The notes under the pieces: model-generated
What the model was told of the DNA's origin: nothing
Databases searched by the model: none
Seen by the model: only the letters and a program-made list of their open reading frames with translations
Origin: Hofstenia miamia
Taxonomy: Eukaryota > Xenacoelomorpha > Acoela
Direction of reading: 5' to 3'
DNA length: 64,000 nucleotides
Assembly (NCBI GenBank): GCA_004352715.1
Contig: SCFE01000009.1
Span: 446,525-510,524 of the forward strand
Made by a program: the position numbers and the translations under genes
Shown here: positions 25,687 to 39,000 of the stretch, in pieces
Layout: every line of letters begins with the position of its first letter
How positions within the stretch are numbered: position 1 is the first letter of the stretch

Positions 25687-28600
25687 AGATGTTGCGCAAG
25701 TGATTGCCATGTTTCCCGACCTTATGCCTGAAGACTTCTTAAAAGACATGAAGTTTCCGGCTGAGATTCCTGTACTTAGTGGGCCAGATCTTGACAATGG
25801 ACTTAAAGAGCTAATTGAATTTTTAAAGAAGAAACGTGTAGATGTAATTAAGGCGAAAGAGAAAAAGGAAAAAATAACATCGACCGCCATTGCCACAGGG
25901 AGAAACCCAATTGATAATCCAGTTCTTCTTCACCAAGTAATCGACAACAACGCTTCTGAAGTGTTATGTCAAGGTAGTTGAGTTCGCTTCGATCCAATTT
26001 TTTCCTATTTAATGGTTATTTACCTGTTTACTGGGTTTTTCTAAAAAAAATTCTCAATATTCTAACATCTACTTTACAAACCAATGTTCTATGAGTAAAA
26101 ATTTCTTTAAAATAGTCGAATTGTTAATTTATACAAGAACTGCTGTAATGCATAGTGATTTGTCGAAACCGGTTTATTGAATATTTAGACAAATCAAAGT
26201 CTTGTAAGTTCACTACTTCGTCTCAAAGACAATCAGTGTCATCTACAAGCGAGTGTAGACATTCTTCATAAAGAACAAAAATACAGCGACCTCATTTTGC
26301 TTTATCAAAATAAAGGACAACATAAGCGAGGTATATCATATTTATTTTTTATCTTATTCATTTCTTATAGCCTTGGAACTTCTATACAAGCAGTATGTAA
26401 AGGCCCGTGGCGGTCGAAAAGATCAGTTCGCTACCATCCGGTACTTGCAAGCTTTAGGTAGTTCGTTGTCAATATTTTGTGTATATATTGCTTTTTGCCA
26501 ATAAATTTTTGAAATAATGTAAAAAAACCTTTAAATACGTAAAGTGGGGTTTTTTGATGAGTAATGTGCTTAAAATTTTGTTAGTTTGTGCCACAGCAAG
26601 AATACTATTGGATCAAATAAAAACTCAAATTCTTTATCCAGACCATCTGCAACAACAAAACCTTTGTTCCTTTATCTTTCAACCAAGCCAATTTTTGTTA
26701 ATTGCGTTGATATATTTTGATAATAGGTAACAGATTAGGTTGCCTTCACAATTATTTGCAATTTATTTGATTTTTGGACTTATTTCAACTAAATTTTAAA
26801 TATTTAGGACGGCAACATCTTGACTTGATATTTGAATATTCACAATGGGTCTTAACTGATTTTCCAGAAGATGGCCTGACGGTAATTGTTTTCTGCATTG
26901 GCATTCCACTGATAATAATTCCACTTGCTTAGTACATCCAAATTAGTCTGGAAAGGAATTTCTACATTGAAAATACATCTCTGAATAAATCCACCACCCC
27001 TGTTAATAAATCTAGTTTTTTTAAACATTTAATGATGTCTTATTAATTAAATCGCCAAACTTACCCCAGTTGCTGTTTGTTCACGGTAACTAGTCAGGAT
27101 GAAATGAGCCAATTAGAGAAAAGCTGCTACTCCGGCATCACCACCTATTTGGAAAAAAGTCGACTGAAATTACATATTCTTTCAGGCGTTCCGCATGAGG
27201 ACAGTTTTGTTTATGTTGTTGAAAGAAATAAAGAGAATTAGACACGATAAAACTGTAGCTGAAAAGATCGTTATAAAGAACTCGGTAAAGCAACCCAGTA
27301 GGAAGCAGCCGAAAGCTTGGGAACATCACGTTTGGATTCCTTTTTCTTCAGAATATTTTGAAAAACGCGATGCGATGCTTGCCAAACATTAAAATGATGG
27401 CTCATCTCTCGACAAACAACAACCTCAAGGAAAAGATCAACAAGCTGATGTTGCTTTATATGAATAGTTCGAATTCGCAACGTCGAGACACTTTCCAGTT
27501 AATTGTCTAATTTGATAGATGGCTATCTATTGATAATGGTTCTGCTATAGCGTCAGGGTATAGGAAGAAGAAAAGCTTTATGAGCTAATCCATGACATTG
27601 TGGATAGTGAGAGCGAGAGAGAGACGAAATCGAACTTGACAACAATTGTGATGTAGAAGAATTTACCCCTGAGCCATCAACAGCTGCGAAAATGCGAGAT
27701 TGTCGTGCTTAATTGGGATAAGGTTTGAACTGCCTCGGATATAGCGAAATTGATGCGTTTATTGCTTTCAAAGTGAACATCAGCAATGAATTACTTAAAA
27801 AGTACACACTGAAGCAGATAAGTCTTGATAAACTCATCTTCTGCGAAAAACAGAACATTTATTGAGACTTCTATAAACTATTCGACAATAGATACACGAT
27901 TTTTAATATTTGTAATTTTTGCTCTCGGCTATTAAATCCGTCAATTAATAAATTGAAAATAGCCTGGTCCTAACGTGGATTTATTAAGCGTGGTCTACTG
28001 TATCAGTGTGGAAATTACAAATTCGGAGTTCGCAGTTTTTATTTAAATTTAATTATTCAATGTTTCGTGTTTAAGACAATATGTATAAATATGATTGTGA
28101 CAAAAGCTTCAAATTTTAGATATTTACCGATGAAAATCCTGATGGCGAAGGCCTACCCAGAATTCAAGTCTACGAGCACTTGAGAAAGACATCAGAAGAG
28201 CTGGGAATTCAGTACTTAGTAAGTTTTCTAGTCGTCTGATAATTGAAATTTGTTAAAATTTAGGAACATATTATTTTCGTATTGAAAGATGAGTCCACTG
28301 AATTTCACAATCAACTTGTCGTTTTGTATAAGCACACAATAGAACAGCATCTGCACGATTACTGTCTCTCACTAGAAGGTAATTAATTGTTTATCTCGTG
28401 GCGCTAGCATTTACCTGCTGTCGTTTGTCAATCAAACTCTTAGACATTTAGATGGCATGCGTGATGTTGTCACTTGCTTAAAGAAAATTACTTAATTATC
28501 ACTTTACTCACAGATATAATATGTATCAAAGCTTCAAATCCATTTAAGCGTTATGCAGTATCTACTCCAGATTCGTCGATATTTTTTCATTTTTTGAATT

Positions 28601-29967
28601 TCCTAACAACAGAATTCATCCAGATTCTTCAATCTGCAATTCCTCTCTCAAATGTCTACGTACTTGCATTTCTATATAATTATGTTAATAGCGTACTGCA
28701 GAATTGGAAATGCCTATCCTATTCATCCTTTGATTGCATCTAATTGTCAACCAATGTTCTCTGTAAAGATAATATGTAAATGCATAGTCTTATTAGAATC
28801 ACTCAATTAATTGTGTGCCCTCCTCTATTATTTTTGAAATGTTTCGAAATTTATTTCTTTTTAGGTTCCATACCGGTTCCAGCAGGCACAGAACCCGGGG
28901 ACCTTGGAGCTATGAGAAAAAAATTGATCGACTTTTTGAAATTATCTGAACATTATTCTCCACAAGAGTTACTAGGATATTTCAATGCCACAGGTAGTGT
29001 TTTTAGAAACCACATAAATTTATTTTTGTCAATTAGTACCTTAAAATTTGAAATACGAAAATGGGTCGTTTCTACTAACTTCAAAAATTTTGTATAATAT
29101 TTAATTCATGTACTACGTTCTACTCTTTATATCTGTTAATATTTCTATCGAAGTCTATGTTTAGAAATGAACGAGGAGAGGGCGATTATTTTTGGAAGGC
29201 TTGGTCGTCATGATAAAGCACTCGAGATATATATTCATGCTCTGCGCAATCGAGAAATGGCGGAAGCGTAGGTTTTGAATTCTATTCACGTTTATATAGG
29301 ATCGTTTAGATATTGTGAAGAGGTTGTTGAAAAAAAGCTTCCAAAACGAACAGAGGTAACTAATATTGTGAGTTGTATGGTTTATCGAGTGTATGTCTCA
29401 CTAGATGTACTAGATGTAGCACATCCGTGTTTAGGTCTACCTTAAACTTCTGCAAACTTATTTGGAACCGCCAAAACCTCCAGAAGGATTTAAGCCAGAA
29501 CCAGATTTGTCAACTGCTCTTGAAATTCTTGACAAATATTGGATTCACATGGACATATCAAAGGTATTACTAAAATTTGAATTTCATTAAACTCGCTGTA
29601 TTTCTTACTATGGTCAGGGCCCACTTAATATATACGGCCACGCTATTGGTAGCAAGTATGATTAAAAATAGTCCAAAATAATAACATATTGCTTATGAAA
29701 CTTTGAAGACTAAGTAGGAAAAATTGCTAAGCTGTTAATATAAAATGCATTTATTGTCTCGACAAAATGTTATGTTTATGAACATGAAAAATTTGGTGAA
29801 ATTCAGAAATTTTCAATGAGCCTCCTTGTATTTGGTAATGATGGCTGTACATATTATTTCACTCTGCTATGCCAGTTTTAATGTCAAAGGTACATTGTTG
29901 ATAACTAACGAAATGCGCTAACTCTAAACTAGAATAGAATGTGTGTATAAATATGTATATATTTATG

Positions 29968-30004
<37 letters not shown>

Positions 30005-33000
30005 CAATAACATGATGAAAGTGGTAGCTTAAGTTAAGCATAGCACCGTGGAAGTAATATTTGAATATGTTTTCTTGAAATACATTTAATTGAAGATTTG
30101 GGCAAGAAGGATCGCTTCAACGTAGTAATGATCAGAGATGGACAGGACGTATGTATTAACTTACTTTACAAGCATCGAGTCGGTTCGGGCAATTATAAGA
30201 TCAAGTGTGTGAAGCTCTAGGTGAGTCGGTGCAGGATGAGTAATATGAAATCCAAATTGGGAGAGAAGTGCAATGAACTTAGCCAAACGCGGAAGTCCAG
30301 GGAGATCAACGTGAATATTTAAGTCGCTTGCTAACACAACTTCACCAGTGTATCACATGATACTCTCTAATAGATCTCCAAACTCATCGAAAACATCAGA
30401 ATTTATTGTGATCGATGAAGGATGATATACAGCCATGACAAGACAATTACTTCGTTTTTCTTGTGATAATAGAAACTACTAATAAGTTTCAAACTTCGTC
30501 GGTGATTTTATTTCAATCGGGTTAACTTTCATAATATTACGTGTTTTTATTTCAATCGGGTTAACTTTCATAATATTACGTGTTTTTTCTAGACTGCTAT
30601 CATTCAGTTTATTTGTATTTTTCATGAGTAATCTTATGATGATGGCTAGTTAATATAAAGGGTGCCAAGTAGAAAACCAAATGATTTTATGAAGCTAAAG
30701 TGTATTTAATTAAACACGTGAAAAGGAAACAGTTATATTTACATAAATAAGCTTACTGTTCAATATTGTTCAAAATGTCCTCCATCATAGTTGCAACACT
30801 TTCGAGGACATGGAATCGATGAAGCTGTGACCATATGAATTACTTCCATATCAATGTTCTGCCTCGCGAGTAGTAAGACATGTATAAGTTGTTCAACCCT
30901 GGTAATATGACGACGTACTGCTTGCAAGTGTTAAAGAATTCCCCAGATTCTATATTCAATAACATTAAGGTCGGGACTTTTTGCTGGACACTTTGAAGGT
31001 CTAATGAACTGAGGTGTGTTCTCTAACCAGTTAACTGTAGCTTTAACCATGTGAGGTTTTGCCCCGTCTTTTTGCCAAATCCATTCTTCAGTGCCCATTC
31101 ATCACTAATATCCCTAAACATCAAGGGGCATATCTCCTCACGATATACAGTCTGGTTGATTGTTTTCTTCTTTCTTTTTGAAGGATCTACATTGTTTTGA
31201 CCTTCAGCGACTCCCTCGAGGAAACGTAACTTCATTTTCCCTTGCCAAGATACACTGGCATAGGCCATTAATGAGGGTTCTTGTTTATCAACTTCACGCA
31301 CAAAATCATGTTCAGATATCTGAGTTTTCAATTCGACTGCTCGATAGAGGCGTTCATTCTGTCTGTTCAAAGGAGGCATTATGTTTAAGGTAGCCTTATC
31401 TGAGAACCATATGGTTTTCCACTTTTCAACATCTCCATATCGATTAATGGGTTCTGTTGTTGTTAAAACAGGGTTTTTCTTATGATTATCTGTGAGTTTA
31501 TGACATTTGATTCTGCGATAACATTTCAAGCCATTTTCCTTTAAAATATTAAATACTGAACCCTTTGGAATATGCAATGCAGTTGCAATTTGTCATTGAC
31601 TGCTGTGCCGCCTGCGATGACTGTTTATGGAATGATTGCCATTCTGAGCACAGCTTGTTTAACTTAAGAGTGAAATTTTCGTATTCTACCTGTTGCTTTC
31701 TTACGCATTTGGGCTCCGGCCACAATATTTTTCAGTCCATTACACACAGCATAAAATTGATTTGCAGTAATATCAGCAAAAAAACTGTGAAAAAACTTTG
31801 GTGCACCTTTGTGAGTCCCAGGTAGGGTGTTCCTTCTTAAAAAGTGAAGTAACACTGCGTTGAAAATCAGTCAATTGTGGAGCCATTTTCTAAAGACAAT
31901 GTCTATGAAAAAAATGCGTATGTTAATAACCAATGAGAGGCATACGATCATGCTTTAATTACACTTTTCCATGTGTCGATTAATAATTTCTAAGTATGAA
32001 GGGTCGAAAATCCGAACGATATTATCAATGTGGCCCATGCCAACGAGCAGTATTGTTTGACCCGAAATATTAAGGCATTCACAAATGTTTGACAAATGAA
32101 GAGACTTATTGGAAATCCCAAAGGAAGTTTCTTAGGCCCGTATCTATGTATCTATTTCCCGAAGATGCTAAAATGTTGTTTTATATCTTTTTTCTATGGG
32201 AGCTTGAATATGGTAAAAAAACAACGTCAAATTTTGCAACATAGTAAATCTGTGGCCGATGACTGAGAAACTGCAAAAATACCAAAGGTAAACGGGTTTT
32301 TAGACTACTTTTGTATGCTAATTCCAAATTTGGCACCCATTTTGGCCCATCACATCAGGTTTTCCAGATTTTGACCTATTCACGTTTAGGCGTTATTGGT
32401 CATTTTAACACTCAATTGGAATATGATTTCTAGCATTTTTCGACTTTTTGACCACATTAACATGGTATTTAAACATCAAATTTATGTGGAGTTTGGTCAG
32501 CATAATTAGGAGAGTACTTTGAAAAATAACTTTTATATGTTTTTCACTATATTTATCACTGTGACGTCATTTTGACTCGAAATTGACCCCATTTTAGTAT
32601 TTTTCGACAATTTTTGACCACCCTAAAAAATTAATACGTTTTTAATCATAAAGAATATTTGTATTGACTTTAACACACGTTGGGATGTATCACAACAACA
32701 AAATAAACACAAATATTGTGGTAGAAAATGGCCTTTTGTGATTGACGTTAATTCTCAAGAGAAGGGTTGCTTCGTGCTATTGACAAGTAGTAGTCTGCCA
32801 TCATTCACCTGCGCCATTTTCCATTATGCCTGACCTCCATGTCTTTTATAACTTGGTGGAAGTGGTCTCCTTGCTCATCACTTACGTCTCCGCAGTTAAC
32901 AGGAAATCGATCAAGGTGATTTGGTAAGAAATGTAATTTGATACTCATATTTGCTCCCCGTCGTCGATGCGCAAGCTCTTTGTAATTTTCAGCTTTCCTG

Positions 33001-36000
33001 TTTCCGAGGAAGTGCTGTATAATGTTAACAAATCCTCTCCATGATTTATCTTGTTCACCAAGTTTTACTTGTAGTAGGTGTAATACGCTTTTTGGTAGAA
33101 CTCGTCGATACTTTTTCTTCTCCGTTAATTGATGATGTACTCGGCACACGTAAAGCAGAAAGCATCAGTGCTGTTATTACATTTTCGAGACATATAATAT
33201 TTGCCATTCTTTCATTTATACCTGGTCACAGCTACTCCTAACTAAACTCTCTATTCGATTAATTTCCTATTTGTCTTGGCTATCGATATATCCTTTGTTT
33301 CCTGGATCTGTTGCATAACCAAACAATGCGATTATGATTCATTGGTTCTGCGGCCGGTTTTCGCTAATCCTGACACATCACGTTATGCGGTTTCATGATA
33401 CGAAATATTTTTAATATCTGCCATAATTTTTTTCCACCCGCCCCTAAGAAACACCACTCCCTCTTGTGAAGTAAATAACCCTCCATTAATTATCCCTTTT
33501 TGTTATCTACATCTATAAACACATAAGAGCATCAAAAACTGTTTTCCTTTTGTATATGTAGCAAAATGTAGTTTGGTACAGGTGAAACATACAAAATGAG
33601 CACTGAAATGGTCGAAAACCCCAAAAATGAATTTGTTAAAATCTTAAAACCCTGACGTGATGGGGCAAAATAGATGTTATTTTTGAAATTAACGTGCAAT
33701 GGCAGTCATTGTATAGTGAAATATTATTCGATAGTTAATATATTGATGACTCAAATATTAAATTAATTTATATTGGATTGTACTAATCATTCATGTTTTC
33801 TTCAAATAGACAGCTGTCAAAATATCTGTTGATACTAACAGCAATTTGGGAATTTCGCAAACAATTTTTTTTTAAATTTGTTGGATATTATTTTGGAGCA
33901 TCTGTAAAAATTCATTTGTTTCAATTTCCAGTTAAAACGCCCAAGTTTTTAGACCATTCACATTTTGACAAACATTTTTTATTACTAATAAAGATTAAAA
34001 ACTATTTATAATAATACTTCTAGCTTCTAAGAATTACTTCAACTATGTTAATTATCGCAGCTTCAAAAGGCCTATAATATTTGTATTTTGATATATGTAA
34101 TTTTCAAGCCCTGCCGTTACTACTGTTGCATATAATACATCGATACCTTTTACAGATCCATTTCATAGTTATGCAAACCGATTTCATTTTTGTGATATTC
34201 AATTTCATGCTGATGAAATCCATTTTTATTCTCGTGAAGTTCAGTTTCATATTTACGAAATAATTTTTCATGCTCATGAAAACCATTTGAATGTGTTGTC
34301 TATTTGCAATAGGAAAATAATTTGATGGCCCTAAATATAAAGTACATATTTAGTGCGAATTTTAAACGAAATATACAGGAATTTTTTTCACTTATATTTA
34401 TTCAAAAAATTTTTGTATATATGCAATATTTTACAATATCTAGACTACTTTTTTCATTCCAATTGGTGACAGGCGTTAAATATAAGAGAAAGTGAGAAAA
34501 AGAGAGTGAGGGAGGCAGAGTGATAGATGGATACGGTGTCTACACATATTTTGAATTTAAGAAAATTTACTATTGCATTTGAAATTCATAAACCGATTCA
34601 GATCTAAAAGAGATATTGAATAACCAATAAAATGAAAATGTGTAATATGATCATATATATGTTTTATAATATTTATATTTTATCAGAATAATTTTATATT
34701 ATATTTTTGTATTTTATAACAAATATCCTATTAATTGTTAAAAATATTTCATATATAAATACTATATATTTTAAAACAAATTTGTATTCTACAATTCTTC
34801 GTGTTCCTGTAAGGATTCCACCTATCTTAGACGAAGTTAAAATGCAAACTGTTTCTGAGGCTATAGTTGCCTCAGTAGCCCATTACTATCATTGTATGCT
34901 GTATGCTCTGAAAACCATTTGGGAGCTGAGTTCTCCAAAAACAAAAAAACCCAATCGCATTTCTACTTTCTGTTGTTTGTCTGCTAACTCCATTTAGCAT
35001 TGTTATCTTTTGTTTTGGACAAGGTTACATCTGTCAAATTCGCCTGACGTAATCTTTTTGTAACGACAGCGATTTTCCAACATTCCAATAACACATCTCT
35101 AAAATGACTTTTTTTGTAGTTTAATCATATCATAGATTTCCACTATTATTAAATATTACAACATTTTTTTTATGAATTGTTTGTTTAATTCTGTTGCCAA
35201 ATAATATTTCTAAACTTCTAAAATATCCACTAAGTTTAAAACTATTGTAATTATTTTAGTAACAGTGCGATTTCTTTACAAGCACTTTGTATAAATGCTT
35301 TTTGGTATGTCTGAGTTTTTAATTTATTAATCCTTAAAATTCGGTTTATAGTATGTAAAGTGTGTTTTATCAATTCGTTTGAAAAAGCTTATTAATTCAA
35401 ACGTTACAATACAATTTTGGTAGCGTAAGAAAACCATACTTAAATTAAAATTTCCAACAAAACTCTCTGCGTTATATCAGGTGTTGATAATAATCATTTC
35501 TCTAATGTCGGCCAAAACTATTTCGATATTTGAATGATGTGATGTTTTGTAAATAACTCGTTGATTTTCTTAGTGTTGTGTCTGTCTATGAAACGTATAT
35601 TGATAAGTCAAAACATCATTTTGACACCTGTACCCTCTTGTTTCTTAATACGTCAATAGAGAATGGATGCTCTGTTTTTCTGTGTAATCTTACAGCACCC
35701 TATTCCAATATAGTAACTGAAGAAAATACACAAATAATCCGTTAGAAAGTTTTTCGCATTTCGCAGAAATGGATATTTTATCAACATAGGGAATCGATCT
35801 CAACTATTGTAATCTTTTATAATTGTTATCTGGAATTCAATATAATTTGAGCTTGTAATTGTAATTTTCTATGAACATCATAATAAATTTCTTTTGTTAC
35901 TGTAAATTCTACACACATTTGTACAGAATGGGACCGCTGTATACCGCAGCTTTGCAGTCTGTGAGTAAAATTTATTTGTCTCTTTCACGCCATTGTGATA

Positions 36001-39000
36001 TATAAGTCATTTTCAGCTAATTTAGAAATGGTTTGGTTAGCTTAGTGTTGTAGTGTTTCGATCGATGTTATTACTTAATTTTAGGTCGCCCTTATTCTTC
36101 CACCTGATACGCCAATTCGCGGAATTCGCCATTATCTTGAAAATATCCTACTCCAGAAAAACAGTATTATGAGACAACAGCAAATCTTACGCAATCTTTA
36201 CTCCTATGAATTTTTAAAGGTAAATTTTTTAATACCGCATCATTTTCCCTTATTGTTTGCATTAAGGCAAAAATACCCGTAACAAATATGATATTATGTC
36301 ATTTAAACACTCCTGTTCCTAGTTGAAGTAATCAATACTAATTTTTTCGAGCTGAAATTGATTCTAACGAGTTATTGCATCAAATTCAGGTATTCACTAG
36401 ATACATGCACCTGTGTAGTGGTGAGCAAAATAGGGGTAAAAGAATAGTGGCCGGTTAAAAAGAGATTCTATTTTCGCATGAATTGCTTGAAAATTTAGTT
36501 GATATTATTTGAGGATGAAGCAGGATGAGAATACCTAAGCAATTGATTTATTACAGCAACCATTTGTTGCATCTTGATGCAAGCAAACCCTCCCAGAAGA
36601 GGTGCTAGGGGAAGTTGTCATGATAAACATAATTGGTTGTAGCACCATGAAATGGGTCACTATTTGATTGGAAAACATTCAAGGATTTTATTCGTCATAT
36701 TTATTGAATATATAGCTGTACAAACTCAATTTATGTAAACATTTTGGTTATCATGCGATTGACTCATTTTGACAGGGGTTACAAATTCAAATTGTCCCGC
36801 TTCAGCAAGAAGGTCATACTTACCAACGTTTTGCCGATCGTTTCCATGTTAAAATAGCAACAATCTCCTATTTGATTAAAAAATATAAATCAACTGGGTG
36901 TGCTGAGTACTTGGAAGACGTTGAATTTTTACAGAGACTTTCTCGAAACCCTGCCGCGGTCAGTCGATCTCTGTCTCAGCAATTCGCAGAAACAAGCGGA
37001 GTACATGTTTCTGCACGTACTCTTCACTACCACCTATATACCTTGACGCACCAATCGTATGTTTCTCCAAAAAATCCCTGCTGACTGCTCGGCATCGCGC
37101 TGTTAGTCAAACACGTCAAACAATTATTGCAGGCTGCACAACATCACTTCATTGGCAATCTCATCAATTCTATACAGAAGCTTTTCCAACAAATGATTTC
37201 CCGGAAAGATTTTCATGTGCATTTCTAGTCGTTTATCCGTACCTTCAGCATTGACTTATTTATGAACCAACTAACTTTTCCTATTCTCATATTTATGTTT
37301 TATATTGTAAAATTAATTTTCTACATGCTACTGCTCATTTTTAGGAATATGAAAGCAGGTATACTGCCTTAAAACTTTGTTATGGTTAATTCTTGCCAGC
37401 CCTGTATATCAATTTTTGCATTGTATTTCATTACATTTTTAATAGGAAGTTGGTTGAAATCCAAATTAAAGTTTGTTTTGCGTTTTCCGTTTTTAGAATG
37501 CTTTCAGTAAGTCTTTATGATAAATCATCAAAAACATCGGTTTTGGTGCTCTATTGCATATCCTAAATTTAATTAAGATGCTTAATTTACTTCCACGCTT
37601 CTTGAAATACAAATTTCATATTGCTTTAGAAAACGATTCAAGGCGAAATCTCATTTATTTTGAGAAATCAGGGAAAGTTGATAATATCGTTCCAAACCAA
37701 AGCATGCGCTGATGAATAATAAGATCCTGACTTTATCGACAAGCAATAATTGGGTTGTCCAATGTAAATTGAGTTCTTCAAGATATATATGAGAGGGGAT
37801 TGGGTTTTCCAGGTGTTATTTAATGGGTTTTTACGATTTGAAAAGGCTTTCTTAGACGTGAATGCAGAAATTTTAAGCCTTAAAAAGTTAGAAAATTGAA
37901 TGTCTTTCAAATGTTAGTTTGAAAATCTGTTCTGAATTGTACTTATTAACATTTGATTGCAAATCTTGATGTTACTTAAATTTGGCATATATTTACAAAT
38001 GAGATATATCCTTGTCAAGTGTGCAAAAACGAGCTAAGCTACTTTTTCGAAGAAATTTTTCTAGGCTTGTTCAACACTACATAAAATCTTTTCAATTGTA
38101 TATAATAAATAATAAGTTAAGGAAAATCCTAATGGACATCACAAACTACTTTGATTCCTGTCATAGTATTTTATGACAATCTAGATTTAACTTGTTTTTG
38201 CATAAAATTGAGGATATATCGCAATCAACTAGGCAAAAATCAGCCATACAGACCTTGGATTTTTCGGAACGCAGTGTTTTTGGCTATAGATGAAATTTTG
38301 TTCACTGTGTTTTATATTTAGTGTGTCCACGAAAAGCTTTCAGCCCAAAACAAAAAGATCAGTATTGATTACGACAAAACCTGTCCCCAGTGTATGCGGA
38401 AAATCGGAACAAGGTATTTTTCTCTTTCTAGTTCATCAATCATATTTGCAAAAAATGTAGTTCTTCTTTCTGCAAGAATCTCTAAATACGATGATATGGA
38501 TACAGATATATTCTCGGTATTATAATATATTGGATAGAAGGATTGATCTTTAAAATTATTGTAAGCAGTAAATCTGTGTACTAAAATATTTAAGTTGGAT
38601 TATGTTAACAAATTTGATTATGGTCCAGGTGAAACTATTTTTAGTATTTACATTTATTCCCTTTAGATTGTAATACTTAAATACATCTATTTTGCCTAGA
38701 ATAAATGAAGTTCTTAAGATCTCATTTCAATACTGTTTGATTGCTGATTTTAATGATTCTTTATCTTTAAACTGACGTCCATTGTGATAAGCCTTTCTTG
38801 AGAGAATTCCCATAGATTCTCAATAGGGTTTAAGTCAGGAGATTTAGCAAGCCAGTCCAAAACGTCACTATTATTTGTGTGAATCTGGAAGAATGCATAG
38901 CTGCATTATCTTGTGGAAAAATTGTTTTATTGCTATGGACATCTCCCATGAATGGTATTAATCTGTTTTCTAAAGCATTAACGTATCGATTAGAGTTCTT

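Noticed and set aside
27100-28012. pogo/Tigger element in VPS39 intron 13
   Set aside because: Only a terminal-repeat-like 3' end was seen; no matching left end and no recognisable transposase motif.
28474-28743. 89-residue frame in VPS39 intron 15
   Set aside because: No family similarity, amino-acid composition of translated AT-rich intron, no splice logic.
34104-34286. Paired reading frames on both strands with repeated MK motifs
   Set aside because: Explained by a degenerate 24-bp tandem repeat.
35928-35961. Possible extra VPS39 microexon between exons 19 and 20
   Set aside because: Flanked by AG and GTGAGT, but 34 nt would shift the frame between two phase-0 exons, and the homologous protein has no gap there.
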